The notes below the pieces were generated by a model, which saw only the letters and a program-made list of their open reading frames with translations, ran no database searches and had not been told where the DNA came from. A stretch of 64,000 bases of DNA, from assembly GCF_014646335.1 (NCBI RefSeq), contig NZ_BMNG01000006.1:286625-350624 (forward strand), written 5' to 3'. Both the position numbers and the translations under genes were made by a program. The DNA comes from Streptomyces lasiicapitis. Lineage in GTDB: Bacteria; Actinomycetota; Actinomycetes; Streptomycetales; Streptomycetaceae. Of this stretch, positions 51,288 to 59,101 are shown in pieces; positions within the stretch are counted from its first letter, which is position 1; every line of letters begins with the position of its first letter.

Positions 51288-52160
51288 ATGCCCATCGATG
51301 CCGCGAAGGCGCTCGCCGCCGAACCCCGCAGCGCCGAGATCACCTGGGACCACAAGGACATCCAGCTCTACCACCTCGGCCTCGGCGCGGGCGCCAACCC
51401 GGACCTGCCGAGCCCCGCCACCGACCCCGACGAACTCCGCTACACACTGGAGTCCCGGCTGCACGTCCTGCCCAGCTTCGCCACCGTCGCGGGCGCGGGC
51501 ATGGGCATGATGGGCGGCCTCGCGGCCCCCGGCATCGACGTGAACCTCGCCGCCGTGCTGCACGGCGGCCAGCGCGTCGAGCTGCACCGCCCGATCCCCG
51601 TCAAGGGCCGGGCCGCCACCACCGCGAAGGTCGCGGCCGTGTACGACAAGGGCAAGGCCGCCGTCATCGTGCTGCGCTCCGAAGCAGCCGACGACGAGGG
51701 CCCGTTGTGGACCAGCGACGCGCAGATCTTCGTGCGCGGCGAGGGCGGCTTCGGCGGCGAGCGCGGCCCGTCCGCGCGCCTCGAAGCACCGGACCGCCCC
51801 TTCGACAAGGCCGTCGAGCGGCACGTGCGCGCCGACCAGGCCCTGCTCTACCGCCTGTCCGGCGACTGGAACCCGCTGCACGCCGACCCCGAGTTCGCCA
51901 AGCTCGCAGGCTTCGACCGGCCCATCCTGCACGGCCTCTGTACGTACGGGATGACGCTCAAGGCCGTCGTGGACACCGTCCTCGGCGGCGACGTGAGCCG
52001 CGTGCGCGCCTACGCCACGCGCTTCGCCGGGGTGGTCTTCCCGGGCGAGACGCTGCGCGTCGGCATGTGGGAATCGGAAGGACGGGTGCAGGTCGCCGTC
52101 ACGGCCGTCGAACGCGGACACGCGCCGGTCCTCGTGGACACGGTCGTGGAGCTGAACTGA
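51288..52160 (+). CDS. MaoC-type steroid enoyl-CoA hydratase, ChsH3-like
   Basis: A 290-residue double hot-dog protein. The N-terminal half (DIQLYHLGLGAGANPDLPSP) and the C-terminal half with the hydratase-2 motif YRLSGDWNPLHADPEFAKLA, then GFDRPILHGLCTYGMTLKAV, match mycobacterial ChsH3 (Rv3538) closely. ChsH3 hydrates the double bond in a sterol side-chain enoyl-CoA; D and H of the GDxNPxH motif are catalytic. It is first in an operon with an alcohol dehydrogenase and an HSD4A-like SDR, behind a perfect KstR-like site. ATG 51288 follows GAGGAG. Confidence 0.92.
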   Translation: MPIDAAKALAAEPRSAEITWDHKDIQLYHLGLGAGANPDLPSPATDPDELRYTLESRLHVLPSFATVAGAGMGMMGGLAAPGIDVNLAAVLHGGQRVELHRPIPVKGRAATTAKVAAVYDKGKAAVIVLRSEAADDEGPLWTSDAQIFVRGEGGFGGERGPSARLEAPDRPFDKAVERHVRADQALLYRLSGDWNPLHADPEFAKLAGFDRPILHGLCTYGMTLKAVVDTVLGGDVSRVRAYATRFAGVVFPGETLRVGMWESEGRVQVAVTAVERGHAPVLVDTVVELN

Positions 52161-52207
52161 TGCGTGGAGCTGAACTGACGTCACGTACCGCCGGTCACGT
52201 ACCGCCG
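52145..52207 (+). repeat. two short tandem duplications after the hydratase gene
   Basis: CGTGGAGCTGAACTGA occurs at 52145-52160 (end and stop of the hydratase) and again at 52163-52178. GTCACGTACCGCCG then occurs twice, at 52180-52193 and 52194-52207. The pattern looks like recent replication slippage between the hydratase and dehydrogenase genes. Confidence 0.8.
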
Positions 52208-52229
52208 GGATGAGAGGAGCCGCACAGCC

Positions 52230-53312
52230 ATGCGCGCAGCCGTACTGCACGAGACAGGCCAGGACAAGCTCGACGTGCTCGACGACATCGAGGCGGTGGG
52301 CTTCGGCCCCGGCAAGGCCAGGATCCGCGTCCGGGCCACCGGCCTCTGCCACTCCGACGTCTCCGCGATGAACGGCGTGCTGCCGCAGCCCGCGCCGTTC
52401 GTCCCCGGGCACGAGGGCGCGGGCGAGATCATCGAGGTCGGCGAAGGCGTCACCAACGTCAAGGCGGGCGACCGGGTCCTGGTGTGCTGGCTCCCGGCGT
52501 GCGGACAGTGTCCGGCGTGCCGGCGCGGCCAGACGCAGCTCTGCCTCGCCGGGTTCATGAACGCGGGCATCCCCAACTTCAAGCGGGCAGGCGACAGTTC
52601 CGACGTCTTCGGCTTCGCGGGCACCGGCACCTTCGCGGAGGAGGTCGTGGTCGACGCGGCCTGCGCCGTGCCGATACCGGACGACGTGCCCTTCGACATC
52701 GCCGCGCTGATCGGCTGCGGCGTCACCACGGGGCTCGGCGCCGCCATCAACACCGCCGACGTCGCGGCCGGTTCGTCGGTCGCCGTCATAGGCTGCGGCG
52801 GCGTCGGCGTCTCGGCGATCCAGGGCGCGCGGCTCAAGGGCGCGGCGGAGATCGTCGCCGTCGACCCGGTCGCGTCCCGGCGCGAGGCCGCGCTGCGCTT
52901 CGGCGCGACCCAGGCCGTCGGCCCCGACGAACTCCCCGACATCAACCAGCGCCTGACCGCCGGCGAGGGCTTCGACTACGTCTTCGAGGTCGTCGGCAAG
53001 TCCGCGACCGCCCGCAAGGCGTACGAGGCGACCCGGCGCGGCGGCACCCTCTGCGTCGTCGGCGCGGGCGCCATGGACGACCAGGTGCAGTTCAACATGT
53101 TCGAGCTGTTCTTCGACGAGAAGCGGATACTGCCGTCTCTGTACGGCGGCGGGGACGTCCTCCAGTCGTACGAGCGGGCCATCGCCCTGTGGCGCGCGGG
53201 ACGGGTCGACCTGGAGGGCATGATCACGCACCGGGTGCAACTGGCCGAGATCAACGAGGCGTTGGAGCAGATGCGGTCGGGGGTGGCGTTGCGGACGTGC
53301 ATTGAGATCTGA
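52230..53312 (+). CDS. zinc-dependent alcohol dehydrogenase (MDR family)
   Basis: A 360-residue medium-chain dehydrogenase. Catalytic zinc ligands are in ATGLCHSDVS and FVPGHEGAGEI; the structural zinc cluster is CGQCPACRRGQTQLC. The cofactor motif is VAVIGCGGVGVSAIQGA, with DPVAS at the end of strand 2 suggesting NAD. It probably oxidises or reduces an alcohol in the pathway; M. tuberculosis has a similar ADH (Rv3086) in the sterol-induced set. GAGGAG precedes ATG 52230. It is the second gene of the chsH3 operon. Confidence 0.9.
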   Translation: MRAAVLHETGQDKLDVLDDIEAVGFGPGKARIRVRATGLCHSDVSAMNGVLPQPAPFVPGHEGAGEIIEVGEGVTNVKAGDRVLVCWLPACGQCPACRRGQTQLCLAGFMNAGIPNFKRAGDSSDVFGFAGTGTFAEEVVVDAACAVPIPDDVPFDIAALIGCGVTTGLGAAINTADVAAGSSVAVIGCGGVGVSAIQGARLKGAAEIVAVDPVASRREAALRFGATQAVGPDELPDINQRLTAGEGFDYVFEVVGKSATARKAYEATRRGGTLCVVGAGAMDDQVQFNMFELFFDEKRILPSLYGGGDVLQSYERAIALWRAGRVDLEGMITHRVQLAEINEALEQMRSGVALRTCIEI

Positions 53313-53386
53313 GGGGCTGTGCGGGGCAGGAGTCGAGGCGCCCGCGGGGCGTGCCGGAGTTTTCCTGGAGAGGGGTTTGGCCTTTC

Positions 53387-54328
53387 ATGTCACTGCCACT
53401 TGAAGGTCTCGCCGGCGTCGTCACCGGCGCGGGGCGCGGGCTCGGGCGCGCCGAGGCACTCGAACTCGCCCGGCTCGGCGCGAGCGTCGTCGTCAACGAC
53501 TTCGGGCAGCCCGGCCGCGACGGGTCCGGCGCGGCGTCGGCCGCACCCGCCGAGGAGGTCGCCGCCGAGATCCGCGACGCGGGCGGGAAGGCCGTCGCCC
53601 ACACCGGCGACGTCGCCGACCACCAACAGGCCCGCGATCTCGTCGAGTTGGCGATCGGTACGTACGGCAAGCTCGACATCCTCGTCAACAACGCGGGCAT
53701 CCTGCGGGACCGGATGATCTTCTCCATGTCGGAGGACGAGTGGGACTCCGTGATCCGGGTGCACCTCAAGGGGCACTTCAACACCGTCCACTTCGCGGCC
53801 GCGCACTGGCGTGAGCGCTCCAAGGAGGCGGGTGGGCCCGTGTACGGGCGGATCGTGAACACCTCCTCGGAGGCGTTCCTCGCCGGGTCGGCCGGGCAGC
53901 CCAACTACGCCGCCGCCAAGGGCGGGGTCGTGGGGCTCACCACTTCCACGGCGTTGGCTCTCGCCAAGTACGGGGTGACGGCCAACGCGATCTGTCCGCG
54001 GGCGCGGACGCGGATGACGTCCGACGTTTTCGCGGGGTTCGCCGAGCCCGGGGAGGGGGAGGTCGACCCTCTCGCGCCCGAGCATGTGGCGCCCCTGGTG
54101 GGGTACTTGGCTTCGCCTGCGGCGGGGCGGGTCAATGGGCAGGTGCTCGTTGTGCACGGCGGGATGGTGGCGGTGGTGGAGCGGCCCCGGGTGGCTGCGC
54201 AGTTCGACTCGGCGGGCGGGGTGTTCCGGTACGGGGAGCTGGACGAGGCGCTGTCCCCGTACTTCGCCTCCCGACCGGAGGGGGAGACGTTCGGGGCGGC
54301 GGAGGTTCTGGGGTTGCGGAGGGGGTAG
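53387..54328 (+). CDS. short-chain dehydrogenase, HSD4A-like (3-hydroxyacyl-CoA dehydrogenase of sterol side chains)
   Basis: A 313-residue SDR. The cofactor site is GVVTGAGRGLGRAEALELAR and the catalytic tetrad is in DILVNNAGILRDRMIFSMSE, NTSSEAFLAGSAGQPNYAAA and the following K. NDFGQPGRDGSG is typical of the HSD17B4-type branch that oxidises 3-hydroxyacyl-CoA esters. With the hydratase it gives the hydration and second oxidation steps of one beta-oxidation round. A C-terminal extension of about 60 residues (SAGGVFRYGELDEALSPYFA) is longer than a basic SDR. ATG 53387 is used, 36 bp after an alternative start, and has GGAGAGGGG upstream. Confidence 0.88.
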   Translation: MSLPLEGLAGVVTGAGRGLGRAEALELARLGASVVVNDFGQPGRDGSGAASAAPAEEVAAEIRDAGGKAVAHTGDVADHQQARDLVELAIGTYGKLDILVNNAGILRDRMIFSMSEDEWDSVIRVHLKGHFNTVHFAAAHWRERSKEAGGPVYGRIVNTSSEAFLAGSAGQPNYAAAKGGVVGLTTSTALALAKYGVTANAICPRARTRMTSDVFAGFAEPGEGEVDPLAPEHVAPLVGYLASPAAGRVNGQVLVVHGGMVAVVERPRVAAQFDSAGGVFRYGELDEALSPYFASRPEGETFGAAEVLGLRRG

Positions 54329-54333
54329 GCCCG

Positions 54334-54556
54334 GCTGGGAGCTCCCCAATCCCGCCCCTTCCCGAAACCGGGGGCTGCCGCCCCCGGACCCCCGCCATCG
54401 GCCTGGACGGCCTCGTCCTCAAACGCCGGACGGGCTATTTCCCACCCACCCGCCCAAACTTGCACGACTGCCCGTAGCGGGCACTATCAGCCCGTCCGGC
54501 GCTTGAGGACGAGGCGCGAAGCGCCGATCAGGGGGAAAGGGGCGAAGCCCCAGACA
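54334..54556. repeat. dispersed intergenic repeat, copy 4 (inverted pair)
   Basis: The forward element (54334-54436) ends CCTCAAACGCCGGACGGGCT. The inverted element (54490-54556) begins AGCCCGTCCGGCGCTTGAGG. The two would form a stem of about 24 bp around a loop of about 50 bp. It follows the SDR stop; 54557-54630 holds no gene that I can support. Confidence 0.75.
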
Positions 54557-54630
54557 GGGAGCGTAGGGGCGGGTGGGTGGGGGATATAGCGGGGCCGGGG
54601 GCGGAGCCCCCGGGGGTGTGGCCCTCGGCT

Positions 54631-54798
54631 TCAGGAGCCGGAATCCTCCGGGTCGCGGCGATGCTTCCCCCGGGGAGCCGCCTCCTCGTCGTGCTCGGCC
54701 ACCGGCCCCCGGTGTCGCCCCGCCCCCGTGAGGGCCGGCCCCTCATGAGGGGCAACCCGCGGCTCGGCCGCCACATTCTCGGTAGTCAACAAACTCAC
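54631..54798 (-). CDS. putative small protein, 55 residues
   Basis: From GTG 54798 an open frame codes SLLTTENVAAEPRVAPHEGP and a charged, His/Arg/Glu-rich remainder (GRHRGPVAEHDEEAAPRGKH). Codon use is typical of the chromosome and there is ACGGGG before the start. It has no cysteine motif or membrane segment. The frame continues upstream past the GTG only into the next gene's promoter. No family is recognised. Confidence 0.5.
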   Translation of the reverse strand: MSLLTTENVAAEPRVAPHEGPALTGAGRHRGPVAEHDEEAAPRGKHRRDPEDSGS

Positions 54799-54833
54799 CC
54801 CGTAGCAAAGATCGTTCGTACAGCCGGGCGAGT

Positions 54834-56141
54834 CTAACCAACCGCCCCGCGCCCGCCGAGAGGCGCCTGCTGCAACGGCACGGGCCGCGCCGCCCGCGCG
54901 CCGCCGCTGGCCTCCTTCACCTCGGCGGACGCCTTCGCGCCCGGGGCGGGAGCGGGCACCTCGACCCGCGCCATCCCGCACGGCACGGAGCCGGTGACGT
55001 ACGGCAGTTCAAGGACGCCGTCGCGCGTGCAGCGGCCGGCACCGGCCAACCACCCGGCGGGGGTGGGAAGTTGGTGGACCTGCCGGTCGGCGGGGCGCCA
55101 ACCGCACAGGCGGGGCGCCGAGTCGTCCGAGCCGTCGTCCACCCGGAGGGCCACCGCGCAGCTCTCCGGCATCAGGACCTGGCCGGGCTGGATCGCGAAG
55201 GGCGTCACCGCGTGGCCCGGCATGCGGAGGCATTCGGGGAAGCGTACGGGCCGGGTACTGCCCAACACCCCCCAGCCGAGCCGGGTTTCGCCGGGCGCGT
55301 CCGAGCGGATGAGGAGCAGCCCGCTGTCGGCGTCCGCGAGGAGCAGGCGGTCGTCGCTGTCGTCGGCGATCTGGAGGAGGGGGGTCACCTCGCCGCCGCG
55401 CTCCAGGTCCACCGCCACCGTCTTCGTACGGCCGTCCAACTCGCGGTCGAGCGCCAGCATGCGGTTGGTGCGGTCCAGCCAGACGCCGCCCGTGCAGCGG
55501 CCGGGGATCTCGGCGAGGTGCTCGGGCCCGAACGCGCCGCCCGCCACCAGCCACACCGCCGTGGAACGCGCCCCGGCCGCGAGGGCGTAGGCGTAGGCGC
55601 CGCGCGGGGCGGGCGGCAGCAGGCTCAGCTCGGCGCCCTCGCACTGCACACCGCCGAGCGGCACCTCGCCGGTGCCGGGGCCTGTGGGATAGAGGAGGGA
55701 GAAGAGGTGCCGCCCGTCGGCGCGGCGGTGCACGAGCACCCGCCCGTCGGCCATCGGAAGCACCCGGGTCCCGGGCTCCTCGGGCTGGTGCACGGGCAGC
55801 GGCACCGCGTACGGCTCCGCCGAGTCGAGTGTCCACCGCTCCGGGAACCAGCAACCGCCCCGCTGCGCGAGCCGCGCCGCGTACACACCGTCGGCGGTGA
55901 GAGTGGGGGCCGGGGCCGGTGCGCCCGGCTGGGGAGGAGCGGCGGGGGCATCCGCCTCGCACGCGGAGGCGGGGGCGTCCGCCTCGCGCACAGGGGTGGG
56001 CGAGAGCGCCGGGGCCTCCGGCTCCCCCGCCCCGGACCCGGGAACGATTCTGGTCCACCGCCCGGCCACGGACCCGCCGCCGGACAGGGAGGCGGGCGGG
56101 GACGAAGGCGCGGGTGAGGGCTCGGCCACAGGGGCTGTCAT
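54834..56141 (-). CDS. hypothetical protein, likely beta-propeller
   Basis: A 435-residue protein. Residues 1-80 are Pro/Ala-rich and low in complexity. The middle (about 85-390) is a run of beta-strand-like blocks (MADGRVLVHRRADGRHLFSL, AVDLERGGEVTPLLQIADDS, LLLADADSGLLLIRSDAPGE) with about six repeats, suggesting a propeller. It has no signal peptide or enzyme motif and I do not recognise a named family. ATG 56141 follows GAGGTGACC. It is divergent from the siderophore-binding protein gene. Confidence 0.72.
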   Translation of the reverse strand: MTAPVAEPSPAPSSPPASLSGGGSVAGRWTRIVPGSGAGEPEAPALSPTPVREADAPASACEADAPAAPPQPGAPAPAPTLTADGVYAARLAQRGGCWFPERWTLDSAEPYAVPLPVHQPEEPGTRVLPMADGRVLVHRRADGRHLFSLLYPTGPGTGEVPLGGVQCEGAELSLLPPAPRGAYAYALAAGARSTAVWLVAGGAFGPEHLAEIPGRCTGGVWLDRTNRMLALDRELDGRTKTVAVDLERGGEVTPLLQIADDSDDRLLLADADSGLLLIRSDAPGETRLGWGVLGSTRPVRFPECLRMPGHAVTPFAIQPGQVLMPESCAVALRVDDGSDDSAPRLCGWRPADRQVHQLPTPAGWLAGAGRCTRDGVLELPYVTGSVPCGMARVEVPAPAPGAKASAEVKEASGGARAARPVPLQQAPLGGRGAVG

Positions 56142-56303
56142 CTGGGGTCACCTCCGTCGGCGACGCTAGTTTTCGTACGTCCTGGCGTGGCACGCGAGGC
56201 ATCCCGCTTCACGCGTACGTGTGGCGAAGTGACGATTCGCCTGAGAAGCCGGTGGCGACTGTGCTGCGCCTGGGAGGGCGGGGACGACTGCGCCGGGAGT
56301 CGC

Positions 56304-56323
56304 TTAGAGTTAGGCGACCCTAA
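56304..56323 (+). promoter_or_regulatory. iron box (DmdR/IdeR-type operator)
   Basis: TTAGAGTTAGGCGACCCTAA resembles the actinobacterial iron box TTAGGTTAGGCTCACCTAA at most positions. It lies 33 bp upstream of a siderophore-binding lipoprotein gene, where a DmdR/IdeR repressor would shut transcription off in iron-rich conditions. Confidence 0.72.
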
Positions 56324-56356
56324 GTCGCGAAGCACACGCAGCTCCCTGGAGTACCG

Positions 56357-57391
56357 ATGTCCCCACGCCGTCGCCCGCACCGCGGTACCGCCGCCCTCGC
56401 CCTCGCCGTGGCCGGCGCGCTCGCCCTCGCGGCCTGCGGCTCCGGCGACGACGGCTCGGGCAAGTCCGAGAACGGCAGCAAGGCCGTCGCCCAGGGCGGC
56501 GACGAGTTCGCCCAGGCCGCCGAGAAGACGGCGAAGATGGGCACGAGCGCGGGGCCCGGCCAGTTCCCGCGCACCATCGCGCACGCCATGGGCAAGACGG
56601 AGCTCAAGGCGGCGCCGAAGCGGGTCGTGGTCCTGGACGTCGGCGAGCTCGACAACGTCGTGTCCCTCGGCGTGAAGCCCGTCGGCTACGCCCCCACCGA
56701 GGGCGACGACGGCATCCCCTCGTACCTGAAGAAGAACGCGGGCAGCCCCAAGAACGTGGGCACCATCAACGCGCTCAACCTCGAGGCGATCGCGAACCTC
56801 AAGCCCGACCTGATCCTCGGCAGCGAGCTGCGCGCCGCCAAGCTCTACCCGCAGCTCTCCAAGATCGCCCCCACCGTCTTCTCCGTGCGCCCCGGCTTCA
56901 CCTGGAAGGAGAACTACCTCCTCAACGCCGCCGCGCTCGACCGCACCGCCGACGCCAAGGCCGAGCTGGGCGCGTACGAGAAGAAGGCGAAGGCCCTCGG
57001 CAAGGACATCGGCGCCGACAAGCCCACCGTCACGATGCTGCGCTACATGCCCGACCGCATCCGCCTCTACGCCAAGGCGTCCTTCATCGGCACCATCCTG
57101 AACGACGCCGGGCTGCCCCGCCCCAAGAACCAGCAGCCCTTCGAGCTCGCCACCGAGATCAGCCCGGAGAAGATCGACGAGGCCGACGCCGACTGGATCT
57201 TCACCGGTGTCTACGGCGACGCCAAGAAGACCGGCCGCTCCGCCGCCGAGCAGAACCCGCTCTGGAAGAAGCTCGGCGCAGTGAAGGCCGGGCACGCCAA
57301 GGACGTCCCGGACGAGACCTGGTACCTGGGCCTCGGCGTGACGGCGGCGGACCAGGTCCTCGGCGACCTCCGCGACCACCTCGTCAAGTAG
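56357..57391 (+). CDS. iron-siderophore ABC transporter substrate-binding lipoprotein
   Basis: A 344-residue lipoprotein: signal peptide with lipobox ALALAACGSGDDG, then a class III binding-protein fold with KRVVVLDVGELDNVVSLGVK, NALNLEAIANLKPDLILGSE and DADWIFTGVYGDA, matching the FhuD/FecB family. It would deliver an iron-siderophore complex to a membrane permease, though no permease or ATPase gene is next to it. An iron box lies just upstream, so it is probably controlled by DmdR/IdeR. ATG 56357 is used. Confidence 0.9.
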   Translation: MSPRRRPHRGTAALALAVAGALALAACGSGDDGSGKSENGSKAVAQGGDEFAQAAEKTAKMGTSAGPGQFPRTIAHAMGKTELKAAPKRVVVLDVGELDNVVSLGVKPVGYAPTEGDDGIPSYLKKNAGSPKNVGTINALNLEAIANLKPDLILGSELRAAKLYPQLSKIAPTVFSVRPGFTWKENYLLNAAALDRTADAKAELGAYEKKAKALGKDIGADKPTVTMLRYMPDRIRLYAKASFIGTILNDAGLPRPKNQQPFELATEISPEKIDEADADWIFTGVYGDAKKTGRSAAEQNPLWKKLGAVKAGHAKDVPDETWYLGLGVTAADQVLGDLRDHLVK

Positions 57392-57494
57392 CCGGACAGG
57401 TCGCGCTCGGCCGCGTACGTAGCCGCTTGTCACGGCACTTCAGCCGTACGTGACCCATGGCCTGAGGGGCACGCCGGGAAGGTAGCCTTGCGGG

Positions 57495-58349
57495 GTGCCC
57501 CGTCTGTCTGAAGTCATCGCCGCTCTCGACGCCCTGTGGCCCGCGGAGCGGGCCGAGCAGTGGGACGCCGTCGGCACCGTGTGCGGCGATCCCGAGGCCG
57601 AGGTCTCGCGGGTCCTGTTCGCCGTCGACCCCGTCCAGGAGATCGTCGACGAGGCGGTGCGCCTGGGCGCCGGCCTGCTCGTCACGCACCACCCGCTGTA
57701 TCTGCGGGGTACGACGACGGTCGCGGCGTCGACGTTCAAGGGCCGGGTCGTGCACGACCTGATCAAGAACGACATCGCCCTGCACGTCGCGCACACCAAC
57801 GCCGACTCCGCCGACCCCGGGGTGAGCGACGCCCTCGCGGGCGCCCTCGACCTGCGCGTCGTGGGACCCCTCGTACCGGACGCCACCGACGAGCACGGAC
57901 GGCGCGGCCTCGGCCGTGTCTGCGCGCTCGAACACCCGCTGACGCTCGCCGAGTTCGCCGACCGCGCGGCCAAGTGCCTGCCCGCCACGGCGCAGGGCAT
58001 CCGCGTCGCGGGCGACCCGGAGCAGCCGATCCGCACGGTCGCGGTCAGCGGCGGCTCCGGCGACAGCCTCTTCGACGCCGTCCGGGCCGCGGGCGTGGAC
58101 GCCTTCCTCACCGCCGACCTGCGCCACCACCCGGTCTCCGAGGCGCGCGCCCAGGCGCCGCTCGCGCTCCTCGACGCCGCGCACTGGGCCACCGAGTGGC
58201 CCTGGTGCGAGCTGGCCGCGGCCCAGCTCGACGAGATCTCCGACCGGAACGGATGGGGACTTCGCGTCCACGTCTCGAAGACGGTCACCGACCCCTGGAC
58301 CGCCCACTCGGCGTCCTCACCCGCTAGCACCCCTGGAGCCCCCAACTGA
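57495..58349 (+). CDS. Nif3-like dinuclear metal-centre hexameric protein
   Basis: A 284-residue protein of the Nif3/YbgI family, which forms hexameric rings with two metals per subunit; the activity is unsettled (GTP cyclohydrolase I type 2-like). Metal ligands are seen in GLLVTHHPLYLRG, HVAHTNADSAD and the C-terminal LDAAHWATEWPW. ADLRHHPVSEA lies between. GTG 57495 is used. The stop overlaps the start of the following zinc-ribbon gene, so they are one operon with the RNase H/phosphatase gene. Confidence 0.92.
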   Translation: MPRLSEVIAALDALWPAERAEQWDAVGTVCGDPEAEVSRVLFAVDPVQEIVDEAVRLGAGLLVTHHPLYLRGTTTVAASTFKGRVVHDLIKNDIALHVAHTNADSADPGVSDALAGALDLRVVGPLVPDATDEHGRRGLGRVCALEHPLTLAEFADRAAKCLPATAQGIRVAGDPEQPIRTVAVSGGSGDSLFDAVRAAGVDAFLTADLRHHPVSEARAQAPLALLDAAHWATEWPWCELAAAQLDEISDRNGWGLRVHVSKTVTDPWTAHSASSPASTPGAPN

Positions 58350-59089
58350 ACGCCGCGCCCGCCGACCAGATCCGTCTCCTCGACCTCCAGGACCTGGACG
58401 TACGCCTCAAGCAGCTCGCGCACAAGCGCCAGGGGCTGCCCGAGCACGCCGAGATCGACTCGCTGACGGCCGACCTCACGCAGCACCGCGACCTGCTCGT
58501 CGCCGCGACGACCGAGGAGAGCGACTGCGCCCGCGAGCAGACCAAGGCGGAGCAGGACGTGGACCAGGTGCGCCAGCGCGCCGCCCGCGACCAGAAGCGC
58601 CTGGACTCCGGCGCCATCACCTCGCCCAAGGACCTGGAGAGCCTCCAGAAGGAGATCGCCTCCCTCGCCAAGCGCCAGGGCGACCTCGAGGACGTCGTCC
58701 TGGAGGTCATGGAGCGCCGCGAGTCCGCGCAGGAGCGCGTGCGGGAGCTGACCGAGCGCGTCTCCTCCGTCCAGTCGAAGATCGACGACGCGACGGGCCG
58801 CCGTGACGCCGCGACCGGCGAGCTCGACCGCGAGGCCGGCACGGTCACCAAGGACCGCGAGCTCATCGCCGCCTCCATCCCCGCCGACCTGATCACGCTC
58901 TACGACAAGGTGCGCGCGAAGCAGGGCGGCGTCGGCGCCGCCAAGCTCCACCAGCGGCGCTGCGAGGGCTGCCGCCTGGAGCTGGACATCACCGAGGTGA
59001 ACGACATCAAGGCGGCGTCGCCCGACAAGGTCGTGCGCTGCGAGAACTGCAGCCGCATCCTGGTGCGCACCTCCGAGTCCGGTCTGTAA
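58346..59089 (+). CDS. C4-type zinc-ribbon domain protein (CdsZ/DUF164 family)
   Basis: A 247-residue protein with a long coiled coil (about residues 10-180: LTQHRDLLVAATTEESDCAR, LESLQKEIASLAKRQGDLED) and a C-terminal zinc ribbon with CEGCRLELDI and CENCSRILVR. The family often lies beside RNase H or Nif3 genes, as here. The conserved N-terminus (NAAPADQIRLLDLQDLDVRL) is reached only if translation begins at a CTG at 58346 that overlaps the Nif3 stop (CTGA), with GGAG 8 bp upstream; no ATG, GTG or TTG occurs in frame before residue 72. A CTG start is therefore likely and unusual. Confidence 0.85.
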   Translation: MNAAPADQIRLLDLQDLDVRLKQLAHKRQGLPEHAEIDSLTADLTQHRDLLVAATTEESDCAREQTKAEQDVDQVRQRAARDQKRLDSGAITSPKDLESLQKEIASLAKRQGDLEDVVLEVMERRESAQERVRELTERVSSVQSKIDDATGRRDAATGELDREAGTVTKDRELIAASIPADLITLYDKVRAKQGGVGAAKLHQRRCEGCRLELDITEVNDIKAASPDKVVRCENCSRILVRTSESGL

Positions 59090-59101
59090 GGGGCGGGCGC
59101 G

